44,391 nucleotides of DNA, from contig JAEEXV010000349.1 of the NCBI GenBank assembly GCA_016287975.1, positions 1 through 44,391 on the forward strand, given 5' to 3'. Positions 35,687 to 44,391 of the stretch are shown in pieces; position 1 is the stretch's first letter; the number at the start of each line of letters is the position of its first letter. The position numbers and the translations under genes are program-made. The notes under the pieces are model-generated. The model was not told the origin of the DNA, searched no databases, and saw only the letters and a list, made by a program, of their open reading frames with translations. The DNA comes from Lentisphaeria bacterium. GTDB taxonomy: Bacteria; Verrucomicrobiota; Lentisphaeria; Oligosphaerales; Oligosphaeraceae.

Positions 35687-36568
35687 ATGTCGAAAGTGTG
35701 GTGTCTGTTGATTGCAGGGCTGCTGGCGGTGCCGTTGTGGGGGGCGACGGACGTGATCGCTCGGCGCCGCGCGTTCAGGGCGGCGGTGGAGAAGAACCCC
35801 GCGTGCGCGAAGGACTATCTGCGCGATTCGGACCCCGAGGTGCGGCGCTATGCGCTGTATCTGTGCATCGAGAAGTCGCCTGAGGCTTCGCGGGGGGCGT
35901 TGAAGGCGGCGATCAAGGATTCGGATGTGCAGGTTCGGCTGACGGCGGCGAGCGCGATGGTGGCGCTGGTCGCGAAATACCCTGAACTGCGCTCCGTGCT
36001 GGAGGAGTGCGCGAAGAAGGATTCCTCGAACGAGGTGCGGCAGCTGGCGGCGCGGGCGACGTGGCCGTTCCACCGCGAGATCAAGTTGCTGCGGGAGGAC
36101 AAGAGCTGGGACCACGATGTCGCCGTGGTGAAGAGCATCCCGCTGCCCGAGGAGGGCTGGCGCTTCGCGGTCGACGAAAAGCAGACGGGCCACTGGAACA
36201 AGTGGTTCGACCCGAAGTTTGACGATTCCCAGTGGAAACTGCTGAAGATCGGCAACTGGGAGGACCAGGGCTTCCGCGACTATGACGGCGTCGCCTGGTA
36301 CCGCATCCATTTCAAGATGCCCGCGAAGATGGACAGCAACGCGGTCGAGATCTGCTTCGGCGCGGTCGACGAGTCGGCGTGGGTCTGGCTGAACGGCGTC
36401 TACCTGGGCGCGCATGACCTGGGCATGGCGGGCTGGAACACCCCCTTCGCCGTGGACTGCCGCAAGGAGATCAACTGGGGCGGCGACAATGTGCTGGTGG
36501 TGCGCGTGTTGGACTCGGCGGCCGCGGGTGGCATCTGGAAGCCAGTGCGGGTCGATGTGCTGAAGTAA
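35687..36568 (+). CDS. Secreted HEAT-repeat protein with a GH2-type galactose-binding domain
   Basis: The protein has 293 residues; TGGAGGAA lies 6 nt before the ATG. Signal peptide MSKVWCLLIAGLLAVPLWGA. Residues 30-130 are HEAT-like helical repeats (DPEVRRYALYLCIEK, DSDVQVRLTAASAMVALV). From about 155 comes a galactose-binding-like jelly roll with WFDPKFDDSQWKLLKIGNWE, YRIHFKMPAK and VWVWLNGVYLG, as in the N-terminal domain of GH2 enzymes. No catalytic domain follows, so it is a binding or scaffold protein. It starts the operon with the LamG hydrolase, whose ATG is 22 bp downstream. Confidence 0.9.
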   Translation: MSKVWCLLIAGLLAVPLWGATDVIARRRAFRAAVEKNPACAKDYLRDSDPEVRRYALYLCIEKSPEASRGALKAAIKDSDVQVRLTAASAMVALVAKYPELRSVLEECAKKDSSNEVRQLAARATWPFHREIKLLREDKSWDHDVAVVKSIPLPEEGWRFAVDEKQTGHWNKWFDPKFDDSQWKLLKIGNWEDQGFRDYDGVAWYRIHFKMPAKMDSNAVEICFGAVDESAWVWLNGVYLGAHDLGMAGWNTPFAVDCRKEINWGGDNVLVVRVLDSAAAGGIWKPVRVDVLK

Positions 36569-36590
36569 GGTCAGGGAGGAGAAAGACAAG

Positions 36591-39500
36591 ATGCTGAAAC
36601 GGTTTTTCCATTGGTGCGCGCTGCTGGCGCTGGCGTGCGGCGCGGTCGCGGCGGATAAGACGCTGGTCGTCGAATGGGACTTCACCCAGGGCAAACTCCC
36701 CGAAAGCCCGTATGCCCTGCGCCTGCGCGGCGCGGCGAAGATCGCGGACGGCGGACTCGTGGTGGCGGCCCCCGACGCCAAGGGCAGCGGCGCGGTCACG
36801 CGGAAGGCGTGGCCTGCGCTCTCCCCGAAGGAGCCGTTCATGGTGGAGGTGGTCTTCCAGCTGGACGAGGCGATGTGGGAGAAGAAGACTGGCGCGGTGC
36901 TCTTCGACAACAAGTATGTGAGCTGGCCCTCCGCGAAGCAGAAGGAATACCACAACGGCTTCAACCTGACGGTGGGGAAGCGCTCGAAGACCACGTTCCG
37001 CTTCCAGAGCGCCTTCGGATACGGGGACAAGAGCAAGGTCTCCAACAGCCAGGACGTGCCGCTCGCCTACGGGAAGCCGCACACTGTTCGGATGAACTAC
37101 CTCGGCGACGGCGTGGTCTCCTTCGAACTGGACGGCCAGCCCATCGGCGGGGAGCGGGTGCTTGCGGAGCCGATCGCCCCCAGCCCCCGAAGCACGGTCG
37201 TCGGCGACCGCGTGGGGTCGAGCTACTCGCCGCTGGGCGGCAAGGTGCTCAAGGCGTCGCTGTGGCTGCTGCCGCCGCCCGAAAAACTTCCCGAGGGGAC
37301 CATCGCCTGCTGGGACTTCACGGCGCCTGGCGCGCTGGACGGCGTGATTCCGCTGACGCTGCGCGGCAAGTCGAAACTGGACGGCGGCCTCGTGGTGCTG
37401 GAGAACGACATCGCCAAGGCGGGCGGCGCGCAGACGCGCCGCATCGTCGCGGCGCTGACGCCCGAGAATGCCTTCAGCATCGAGGCGACGCTGGTCTTCG
37501 ACCCGACCTATCAGCGCGCCAAGAACATGAGCGCGATGATCTTCGACAACAAATACGTCTCCATGCCGAGCAGCGCGAAGCAGGCGTCGATGCACAGCGG
37601 CTTCCAGTTCTCGCTGCGTCCATACGGCAAGGACCGCTACCAGCCGACGGTGGCGCTGGGGTTCGGGGACAAGAGCGCCGAGGTGAGGGGCAAGGCCTGC
37701 GAGATGGCGCCTGGCGTGCCGCATACGGTCAAGATGCTCTTCACGGCGGCGGGCAAGGTGGTCTTCACGGTGGACGGAAAAGAGGCGGGCGTCTGCGACG
37801 TGCCGCCAGGGCCGCTGGCGCCTGCGGTGAACCGTGCGTCGCTGGGCGACCGCGTCGGCAGCAACTTCAATGCCCTGGGCGGCAAGTTGCTGAAGGTCAT
37901 CATCAAGAAGGAGAAATACGAGCCAGTGAGCCTGGTTCCGCAGCCAGGGAAGCGCCAGGTGTTCGTCTTCGGGGAGGCTGGCGCGGAGTGCGGCGTCCTG
38001 CTGACCAACTCGAGCAAGGCGGCGCTGCCGCCGCTGGCGCTCATGGTGTCGCTGGCGGGGAAGCCGCTGGCCGAGGAGAAATTGCCGAATGGCCTGGAGG
38101 CGGGGGCGACGCGCCCTTTTGCCTTTAGGGTGGATTCCCTGCTGCTGCCTGGCGCATACGAGTTGACGTGCCAGGCGACGGATGCGGCCGGCAAGGTGCT
38201 GGCCCAGGGGGTCTGCCCGCTGACGATCGTGCCGCCGCGCGGCGACTTCATGCCTGTGATCCTGTGGGGCGGGGCGGACAACGCCGCGGTCGCGGATCTG
38301 GGCTTCACGCACCAGATCGCGCCGCTCTACCCGATCCGCGGCGACTACAAGGAGACGAACCTCGCTAGCCATGTGGCGACCCTGGACACGATGCTGCGCC
38401 ATGGTCTCCATGCATTCGCGAGTTTCTATGTGAAATACCGCTTCGGGGGGAAGAAGCACCTGCTCCAGACGAACCGCGAGGGAAAGGTCTATCCGCGCGA
38501 GGGGGTGGAGGCCTCGAATCCAGAGGTCGTGAAGGAGTATGTGTCCGTCGCGGAGCAGATGGCGAAGGCGCTGGGGAGCCACCCCGCGTGGGACGTCGCG
38601 CTCCTGAACAGCGAGGTGCGGGACGGGTCGCTGCCGTCGTTCGGCGGGGTGGAGCCGAAGCGCTTCCGCGAGGCGGCGGGCTTCGACATCCCCGAGACCA
38701 TCACCGGCAGGTCCGCGCCGATGTACACCAAGGACGCGTCGTTCCCGTGGAACCGCATCGTGAAATACGACCGCCCAGAACTGGTCTTCCTGCGCTGGTG
38801 GTGGCGGTGCGGGGACGGCTGGAACGACCTGGACAGCGCGCTGTCGGCGGCGCTGCACAAGCACATTCGGCATCCGTTCACCACCTTCATGGACCCCGCC
38901 GTGCGCGTGCCGCCGCAGTGGGGCTCGGGCGGCAATGTCGACATGATCTCGCAGTGGACCTACACGAACCCCGACCCGCTGAAGATCGGGCTGGCGACCG
39001 ACGAACTGCTGGCGATGGCGGCGGGGCGTCCTGGACAGAAGGTCGGGACGATGACGCAGGCGATCTGGTACCGCTCCGCCGTGGCGCCGCTGGGCGAGAA
39101 GGTCGCCAATCCGCCCGAGTGGATGGCGCGGGAGCCGAACGCGAAGTTCATCACGATCGCGCCGGACTTCGTGCGCGAGGCGATCTGGCTGAAGGTCGCG
39201 CGGAAGGTGGAGGCGATCATGTACCACGGCTCGGGCTCGCTGATCTGCGTCCAGAACCACGGCTACCGCTACACGAACCCGAAGAGCAAGCAGGTGCTCA
39301 AGGAGACCTGCGCGGAGGTCGTGCGCCCGCTGGGGCCAGTGCTGAAGCGCATCCCCGAGCGCCCCGCCGAGATCGGCATCCTGGAGAGTTTCACCGCCAA
39401 CATGTTCGCCTCGCGGCATTTTACTGGCGGCTGGGGCAACGGCTGGATCGCCGAACTGCATCTGGCGCTGCAGTGGGCGGGCCTGCAGCCCGCCATTTTC

Positions 39501-40373
39501 TACGAGGACCATCTGCTCACGGGGAAGGTGCCCGCGACGCTGAAGGTGCTCTTCGTGCCAGGCTGCGAGGTGCTGACCGACAAGGTGCAGGCGAAACTGC
39601 AGGAACTGCAGCGCCAGGGGGTGATCCTGGTCGGCGACGAGTTCACCACGCCCGCGCTGATGGTCGACCTGCGCCTGCAGTCGATCCGCCGCCGCGCGAA
39701 CTTCCCCGCGGAGAGCAAGGCCGCCACGCAGGACCTGGGGGCGGAGATCGCCGAGATGCTGGCGGACTACTACACGGCGCCTGTCGCCGCCTCGAACCCA
39801 GACCTGGTGCTACGCCGACGCGGCTCGGACGCGGCGGACTACGTCTTCGTCATCAACGACCGCCGCACCTTCGGCGACTACCTGGGGCAGTGGGGGCTGG
39901 TGATGGAGAAGGGACTGCCCAACAACGGCGCGGTCACCGTGCGCCATGCCGCAGGCGCCGCCTACGACCTGGTGCGACATTGCGAGGTGCCGCTGCGCCC
40001 CGCCGAGGGCGGCGTGCGCTTCCCCGTGCGCCTCGGCCCTGGCGGCGGCACGCTGGTGCTGCTGCTGGAACGCCCGATCGCGGCGGTGAAGGCCACGCTA
40101 AATGGCGCGGTGGCGCGCGGCCGCTCCTTCACGCTGAAGGCCAGCGTCGTCAACGACGCGGGCAAGGCCGTCCCCGCGACGCTGCCAGTCGAGGTCACGC
40201 TCACCGACGCCGCGGGGCACCGCCTCCCCTTCAGCGGCTACTACGCCGCCGAAAACGGCACGCTGGTGGTGGAGGGCGTCCTGCCCACGAACGCCGCCGC
40301 GGGCGCCGTCACCTGCACCGTGCGCGACCTCGCCTCCGGCAGGAGCGCGACTTGCACCGCGGCGGTGAAATAG
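36591..40373 (+). CDS. Giant secreted LamG - TIM-barrel glycoside-hydrolase-like protein
   Basis: The protein has 1260 residues; GGGAGGA lies 9-10 nt before the ATG. Signal peptide MLKRFFHWCALLALACGAVAA. Two concanavalin A-like LamG domains follow (about 25-225 and 230-445), each with an FDNKYVS strand and a GDRVGS-N/S-x-LGGK end. Next an Ig-like stretch and, from about 550, a TIM-barrel with WDVALLNSEVRD, where the Glu is a possible acid/base. A C-terminal section with VLFVPGCEVLTDKVQAKL resembles the glutamine-amidotransferase-like domain of GH42 beta-galactosidases. Ig-like domains end it. The family is not certain. It is co-transcribed with the HEAT protein. Confidence 0.85.
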   Translation: MLKRFFHWCALLALACGAVAADKTLVVEWDFTQGKLPESPYALRLRGAAKIADGGLVVAAPDAKGSGAVTRKAWPALSPKEPFMVEVVFQLDEAMWEKKTGAVLFDNKYVSWPSAKQKEYHNGFNLTVGKRSKTTFRFQSAFGYGDKSKVSNSQDVPLAYGKPHTVRMNYLGDGVVSFELDGQPIGGERVLAEPIAPSPRSTVVGDRVGSSYSPLGGKVLKASLWLLPPPEKLPEGTIACWDFTAPGALDGVIPLTLRGKSKLDGGLVVLENDIAKAGGAQTRRIVAALTPENAFSIEATLVFDPTYQRAKNMSAMIFDNKYVSMPSSAKQASMHSGFQFSLRPYGKDRYQPTVALGFGDKSAEVRGKACEMAPGVPHTVKMLFTAAGKVVFTVDGKEAGVCDVPPGPLAPAVNRASLGDRVGSNFNALGGKLLKVIIKKEKYEPVSLVPQPGKRQVFVFGEAGAECGVLLTNSSKAALPPLALMVSLAGKPLAEEKLPNGLEAGATRPFAFRVDSLLLPGAYELTCQATDAAGKVLAQGVCPLTIVPPRGDFMPVILWGGADNAAVADLGFTHQIAPLYPIRGDYKETNLASHVATLDTMLRHGLHAFASFYVKYRFGGKKHLLQTNREGKVYPREGVEASNPEVVKEYVSVAEQMAKALGSHPAWDVALLNSEVRDGSLPSFGGVEPKRFREAAGFDIPETITGRSAPMYTKDASFPWNRIVKYDRPELVFLRWWWRCGDGWNDLDSALSAALHKHIRHPFTTFMDPAVRVPPQWGSGGNVDMISQWTYTNPDPLKIGLATDELLAMAAGRPGQKVGTMTQAIWYRSAVAPLGEKVANPPEWMAREPNAKFITIAPDFVREAIWLKVARKVEAIMYHGSGSLICVQNHGYRYTNPKSKQVLKETCAEVVRPLGPVLKRIPERPAEIGILESFTANMFASRHFTGGWGNGWIAELHLALQWAGLQPAIFYEDHLLTGKVPATLKVLFVPGCEVLTDKVQAKLQELQRQGVILVGDEFTTPALMVDLRLQSIRRRANFPAESKAATQDLGAEIAEMLADYYTAPVAASNPDLVLRRRGSDAADYVFVINDRRTFGDYLGQWGLVMEKGLPNNGAVTVRHAAGAAYDLVRHCEVPLRPAEGGVRFPVRLGPGGGTLVLLLERPIAAVKATLNGAVARGRSFTLKASVVNDAGKAVPATLPVEVTLTDAAGHRLPFSGYYAAENGTLVVEGVLPTNAAAGAVTCTVRDLASGRSATCTAAVK

Positions 40374-40374
40374 C

Positions 40375-40497
40375 GCGGCTGCGATGGGCGGTGTCGCCCA
40401 AGGGGGCAGGGCATGCGGCTGCGACGGCGGTGCCGCCCAAGGGGGAGGATTGCTTCCCCATTGCAGCCACGCAAACGACGGGGGGCTGACGCCCCCC
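40375..40497. repeat. Direct repeat and hairpin upstream of guaA
   Basis: Two imperfect copies of GCGGCTGCGA...GCCCAAGGGGG (40375-40410 and 40415-40448) are followed by a hairpin GGGGGGC - TGAC - GCCCCCC (40480-40497) and a TTCCCATTG doublet near 40520. It fills the 196-bp gap between the LamG hydrolase and guaA and may end the upstream transcript, though no T-run is seen. Confidence 0.6.
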
Positions 40498-40569
40498 GCA
40501 CCCCCCGATGATCCCGATGTTCCCATTGTTCCCATTGTCCCCAATTGTACCCCAATTCTTGAAACAACC

Positions 40570-41829
40570 ATGATCAAAGCCACACCTGAGACTGTTCTGC
40601 TGATTAACTTCGGCTGCAAAGACATCCAGAAATTCGCGCGGGAGATCCGCGCGGCGCACATCTACACGATGGTGATGCCGTGGACGACGCCTGACGCGCG
40701 CATTCTGCAGGAATCGCCAGTGGGCATCATCGCGTGCCGCGATGAGGCGGCGCCCGCGCGTCCAGAGGAGGAGAAGCGTCTGGCGGCGCTGGGCAAGCCG
40801 TTCCTGAGCGTGACGAAACTGGACGCGGCGCCCGCGGTGGAGTTCTGCCAGAAGCAATGCGGATGCCACGGCCTGTGGACGATCGACCGCTTCATTCCCG
40901 AGGCGATCGAGGACATCCGCAAGCAGGTCGGCGACAAGAAGGTGGTGCTGGGCCTCTCGGGCGGCGTCGATTCCTCCGTCACGGCGGCGCTGATCCACCA
41001 GGCGGTCGGCAAGCAATTGACCTGCGTCTTCGTGAACCACGGGCTGCTGCGCCTGGGCGAGCCCGAGCAGGTGCAGAAGGTCTTCCGCGACACCTTCGAC
41101 ATGAACCTGGTCTACATCGACGCCTCCGACCGCTTCCTGGACAAGCTGGCGGGCGTCGACGAGCCAGAGAAGAAGCGCAAGATCATCGGCAAGGAGTTCA
41201 TCGACGTCTTCGCCGAGGCGGCCGCCGAGGTCGACGCGCCGTTCCTGGGGCAGGGCTCCATCTACCCCGACTTCCTCGAATCGATCCCGATGGACGGCAA
41301 CCCCAAGGGGGTCATCAAATCCCACCACAACGTCGGCGGGCTGCCCGAGAACCTGAAGTTCGAACTGGTCGAGCCGCTGGCGCGCCTCTTCAAGGACGAG
41401 GTGCGCGCGGTCGGCCGCAAACTCGGCCTGCCCGAGGTGATGATCGACCGCCAGCCCTTCCCTGGACCGTCGCTGGGCGTGCGCTGCGTCGGCGAGATCA
41501 AGCGCGAATACCTGCGCATGCTGCGCGAGGCGGACGCGATCTTCACCGAGGAACTGCGCGCGAGCGGCTGGTATGCGAAGACCTGGCAGGCCTTCGCCGT
41601 CTTCCTGCCCGTCAAGTCCGTCGGCATGCGCGACGGCCAGCGCCGCTATGGCTACACCATCGCGCTGCGCGCGATCAACACGGTCGACGCGGTGACGGCG
41701 CAGTCGGTGCGGCTGCCGTGGGAGCTGATCGAGCGCTGCTGCCTGCGGATCCCCGCCGAGGTCGAGGGCATTTCGCGCGTCGTCTACGACTGCACGCCGA
41801 AGCCCCCCGCCACCATCGAGTGGGAATAG
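40570..41829 (+). CDS. guaA: GMP synthase with a truncated, catalytically dead glutaminase domain
   Basis: The protein has 419 residues against about 515-525 for normal GuaA. It makes GMP from XMP. The ATP-pyrophosphatase part is intact (LGLSGGVDSSVTAALIH, P-loop 130-135), and so is the dimerisation domain (PFPGPSLGVRC ... CTPKPPATIEWE). The N-terminal class I glutaminase is reduced to about 85 residues (LLINFGCKDIQKFAREIR...GIIACRDE). It stops at the point where the nucleophile LGICYG should be, and reads LSVTKL instead. The His and Glu of the triad are also missing. It must use free ammonia or a separate glutaminase subunit. ATG at 40570 has no SD; no earlier in-frame start restores the domain. 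Confidence 0.95.
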   Translation: MIKATPETVLLINFGCKDIQKFAREIRAAHIYTMVMPWTTPDARILQESPVGIIACRDEAAPARPEEEKRLAALGKPFLSVTKLDAAPAVEFCQKQCGCHGLWTIDRFIPEAIEDIRKQVGDKKVVLGLSGGVDSSVTAALIHQAVGKQLTCVFVNHGLLRLGEPEQVQKVFRDTFDMNLVYIDASDRFLDKLAGVDEPEKKRKIIGKEFIDVFAEAAAEVDAPFLGQGSIYPDFLESIPMDGNPKGVIKSHHNVGGLPENLKFELVEPLARLFKDEVRAVGRKLGLPEVMIDRQPFPGPSLGVRCVGEIKREYLRMLREADAIFTEELRASGWYAKTWQAFAVFLPVKSVGMRDGQRRYGYTIALRAINTVDAVTAQSVRLPWELIERCCLRIPAEVEGISRVVYDCTPKPPATIEWE

Positions 41830-41843
41830 CCGTGTGAACTCCA

Positions 41844-41868
41844 GGCCCCGCCGCGGCGGGGCCTTTTT
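41844..41868 (+). terminator. Rho-independent terminator of guaA
   Basis: A perfect 9-bp stem (GGCCCCGCC - GC - GGCGGGGCC) followed at once by five T, 14 bp after the guaA stop. It ends 19 bp before the next gene's start codon. Confidence 0.9.
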
Positions 41869-41887
41869 GCGCACCCAGGAAAACCGC

Positions 41888-42883
41888 ATGTCCCCGAAAC
41901 TGGAATACACGGAGTTCGACCGTTCGATCTGGGAGACCGAACTGGAGGGATTCGTTCCAGGTTGCGTCTTCGACGCGCATGTCCACCTCTGGGACGACCG
42001 TTACGCGGGCGGCAACGACAATCCGTCGATGGTGCTGCGCACGGACACGGACTACCAGGGGCTGCTGGATTGGAGCCGCCGCATCTTTCCCAGCCGCCGC
42101 CTCGGCTTCCTGCTGCTGGGCACGCCAGTGCCAGGGATGGACTGGCGCGGCTTTCAGGAATTCATGGGGGAGCAGATTGCGCGTTCCCCGCTGAAGCTGG
42201 GCGGCACGATCGTGGTGCCTGAGATGCGCGCGGAGGAGTTGGACGCCCTGGTGCGGCGCCACCATTTTACAGGCTTGAAGCCCTATCGGTGCTTCGCGCC
42301 GGATCCAGCGCAGTGCCGCATTCGGGACTATCTCCCCGAGGCGCTCGTCGAGGTCGCGGACGCGCATGGCCTGGCGGTCACGCTGCATCTGTCACGCTTC
42401 GACGGCATCGCCGACCCCTGCAACCAGCGGGATCTCGCGGAGCTGGTGCGACGCTATCCGCGGGTGCGCTGGATCCTCGCCCACTGCGCGCGCGGCTTCC
42501 ACCCATATACCCTGGAGAAGAGCGTCTTCTTCCTGCGGACGCTGCCGAACATCTGGTACGACCTCTCCGCCGTCTGCGACGTCTATTCGCACTATCTGCT
42601 GATGAAGCACGAGGACTCCCGTCGGCTCATGTTCGGCTCGGACAACACGGCGGCCGGCTCCGACCACGGCCGCTACATCACCTGGGGGCGGGGCTGGCAG
42701 TTCTTCCGCTCTGGCCCGCAGCCCCACTGCGAAAGCGCCTCGACGCTGGTCGTCTATGAGCAACTGCGCGCCATGCGCCAGGCCGCCGACATGGCCAGCC
42801 TCACCGCCTCCGACCTCGAGGCCATCTTCTGGCGCAACGCCGCCGCCCTTTTCGGATTCTCCCCCGAGGACATGCCGCGGTGA
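41888..42883 (+). CDS. Amidohydrolase-family (TIM-barrel) metal-dependent hydrolase
   Basis: The protein has 331 residues. The start at 41888 lies just past the guaA terminator; an upstream in-frame start would run through it. The metal motif HxH is VFDAHVHLWDD (near 27). Further metal or acid residues are HLSRFDG, ILAHCARGFHP and LMFGSDNTA with the last Asp. This fits the amidohydrolase-2 family (ACMSD/metal-dependent hydrolases). No signal peptide. The substrate is unknown. It converges on the partial hydrolase gene, 44 bp away. Confidence 0.92.
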   Translation: MSPKLEYTEFDRSIWETELEGFVPGCVFDAHVHLWDDRYAGGNDNPSMVLRTDTDYQGLLDWSRRIFPSRRLGFLLLGTPVPGMDWRGFQEFMGEQIARSPLKLGGTIVVPEMRAEELDALVRRHHFTGLKPYRCFAPDPAQCRIRDYLPEALVEVADAHGLAVTLHLSRFDGIADPCNQRDLAELVRRYPRVRWILAHCARGFHPYTLEKSVFFLRTLPNIWYDLSAVCDVYSHYLLMKHEDSRRLMFGSDNTAAGSDHGRYITWGRGWQFFRSGPQPHCESASTLVVYEQLRAMRQAADMASLTASDLEAIFWRNAAALFGFSPEDMPR

Positions 42884-42927
42884 ACGGGGCGGGAACCAGG
42901 CCTATTTGACTTCGGATCGGAAGACGG

Positions 42928-44391
42928 CTATTCGAGGATGAGGAACTCCTTCCAGTCGTCGATTTTGACGGTGATTTGCCACTTGCCAGGGGCGCCCTTG
43001 ATGACGGCGGCGTCGCCCGCGGGGACGGGGCGGCCGACGGCGTCGAAGCGCAGCGCCACGGGCTTTTCGGCGCGGTCCCAGACGGTGGCGTAGGAGACGC
43101 AGGAGACGATGCGCTCCCTGCCCTTGACCCAGCCGCGGTGGAGTTCGACTGGGGTGATGGGGTAGCAGTGGTTGATGGCCTCGTAGGAGCCGCCGGTCGG
43201 GCCGTCCTCGGGGAAGGAGTTGCGGACGGAGGTGTGGACATAGAGGCATCCGTAGCGCAGATAGGCGCGGACGCGGGCCATGAGGCGCGGGGCGTTGATC
43301 TCCTCGACGCGGTGGGGGCCGTAGCCGAGGGGGCAGGAGAGCTGGTTCATGGCGCAGCCGGAGGAGTCGGGCGGGATGGAATCGAGGTCCTGGTGGCCGA
43401 CACCGTTGCCGGCGGCCTCGCAGAAGTTGTAGTATGGGATGGTCTGGAGTTCCCGGGTGGTGGGCGCGCCGAAGTTGGTGACGACGATCTTGCCCTTGCC
43501 GAGGATCTTGCGGAGCCATTGGGCGCGGGCGGGCGCGGTGTAGGGGCCCAGGTGCGTGTATTTCTTGGAGATGGTGCCGTCGGGGGCGATGGCGACGCTG
43601 AAGCCGTCCCAGCGTTCGCCGAGGGTGGCGGAGGCGAAGCCGAACATGTCGAAGTACATTCCGTCGTAGCCGAGGTTGTCGAGGGTGTAGTCGATGGCCT
43701 TCATGCGCAGTTCATGGAAATGGTTCCCGATGACGGGGTAGACGCGGGCGGTGACGGCGGGGCGCACGCGTCCGGGGACCTTGCTCAAGGGATAGAGGAT
43801 GACCTCGCCGGTGTTGCTGAGGAGGAGCGAATCCTTCCATGGGGTGGCGAGGAGGCGCTGGGAGACGGCGGGGGTGAGCTTTTCCCAGCTGAATCCCTCG
43901 GGGGCCGGGACGTTGAAGTCCTCCTCGTGGAAACTGTGGATGTAGGTCGAGGTGCCGCCGAGGAGCTTGGCGTCGGGGGCGATGGAGCGGATGGTGGCGA
44001 GCGCCTTGCGGAGGTGGGTGTCAAGGGCGCTGCGGGTGGGGAAGGCGTCGGCGTCCCAGCCGCCGAGCCAGGGACTCAGGGTGATGATGCGCATGTTGCG
44101 CTTCTTGAGGAGGGCGCGGAATTCGTCGGGATTGGCGACGAGGCGGCGGTAGGTCTCGGAGCGCTGGGCGGCGGTGCGGAGGCTGATGAAGGGGCCGTTG
44201 AGGGTGATGACGGGGACTTTCCAATCGCGGCGGAGGTGGTTCAGGAAGTCGAAGTAGTCGGTGGATTCGGAGAGGTGGAGGGTGTATTCGAAGGTGTGGG
44301 ATTTGCGGGCGGGGAAGCCGAGGTGGGAGGAGCCGAACTGCTGGCAGACGAGGCCGTCGGCTAGGGGGATGGTGCGGGCGTGGAGGTGGCA
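42928..44391 (-). CDS. TIM-barrel glycoside-hydrolase-like protein, N-terminus outside the window
   Basis: The frame is open through the last base of the window, with coding character before the internal Met at 44094 (HLSESTDYFDFLNHLRR, VPVITLNGPF), so the gene starts beyond 44391; 487 residues are visible. The barrel strand YDGMYFDMFGFAS supplies a candidate catalytic Asp, in the same position as the YLDE strand of the two giant hydrolases in this window. A C-terminal beta domain (about 80 residues) ends ITVKIDDWKEFLILE. The family is not identified. Confidence 0.82.
   Translation of the reverse strand, partial: CHLHARTIPLADGLVCQQFGSSHLGFPARKSHTFEYTLHLSESTDYFDFLNHLRRDWKVPVITLNGPFISLRTAAQRSETYRRLVANPDEFRALLKKRNMRIITLSPWLGGWDADAFPTRSALDTHLRKALATIRSIAPDAKLLGGTSTYIHSFHEEDFNVPAPEGFSWEKLTPAVSQRLLATPWKDSLLLSNTGEVILYPLSKVPGRVRPAVTARVYPVIGNHFHELRMKAIDYTLDNLGYDGMYFDMFGFASATLGERWDGFSVAIAPDGTISKKYTHLGPYTAPARAQWLRKILGKGKIVVTNFGAPTTRELQTIPYYNFCEAAGNGVGHQDLDSIPPDSSGCAMNQLSCPLGYGPHRVEEINAPRLMARVRAYLRYGCLYVHTSVRNSFPEDGPTGGSYEAINHCYPITPVELHRGWVKGRERIVSCVSYATVWDRAEKPVALRFDAVGRPVPAGDAAVIKGAPGKWQITVKIDDWKEFLILE

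Noticed and set aside
36471..39512. 1013-codon minus-strand frame
   Set aside because: Antisense to the LamG hydrolase, which has signal peptide, LamG domains and a good SD.
42976..44364. 462-codon plus-strand frame at the right end
   Set aside because: Antisense to the TIM-barrel hydrolase; low-complexity Gly/Val/Ala/Glu.

Overview
The window looks like a GC-rich genome segment from the Lentisphaerota (Victivallales-like) or a close PVC-group relative. The reasons are the pseudopilins with a [35 protein letters not shown] N-terminus paired with very large secreted carbohydrate-active enzymes, a LacI-type regulator inside a glycan locus, HEAT and LamG secreted proteins, and sparse Shine-Dalgarno sites. 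This placement is inferred from gene style; no database search was possible.

Layout. 1-894 is the C-terminal end of a repeat-rich surface protein. 1139-15631 is a glycan-use locus: an operon lacI - pseudopilin - giant hydrolase on the minus strand, a paralogous pair pseudopilin - giant hydrolase carrying an SGNH esterase-like domain, also on the minus strand, and a divergent GH2 beta-mannosidase-like gene. Each of the three transcription starts carries an AACGTT-centred LacI-type operator. 15833-20785 holds leuS, an orphan adenine-type DNA methyltransferase and the prepilin peptidase that would process the pseudopilins. 21001-22560 is an AAA-ATPase/DUF1703 protein.

23220-30063 is a run of five same-strand genes for exported proteins (three lipoproteins, two Sec-exported proteins) with CsgG/FlgO-like and LPP20/FlgT-like features. 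It is interspersed with MITE-like palindromic elements. 30163-31449 is a DUF4143 ATPase with an eight-copy 23-bp tandem array directly upstream. 31712-34417 is a minus-strand operon of a NYN-LOTUS protein, a small M15-like peptidase and a sugar isomerase-like protein. Then come yraN, a 430-bp non-coding repeat field, a HEAT plus beta-sandwich protein with a giant LamG/TIM-barrel hydrolase, a shortened guaA, an amidohydrolase, and the C-terminal part of another TIM-barrel hydrolase running off the window.

How it fits together. LacI probably shuts off its own operon, the second pseudopilin/hydrolase pair and the GH2 gene until a mannose- or glucosamine-type oligosaccharide appears. The secreted giant enzymes and pseudopilins would work at or outside the envelope, and PilD would mature the pseudopilins. 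The most notable points are a circularly permuted SGNH hydrolase domain fused to the second giant hydrolase, a GMP synthase that has lost its glutaminase active site, a three-site LacI regulon readable from the sequence, the FlgO/P/T-like envelope operon, and several unrelated families of non-coding repeats.
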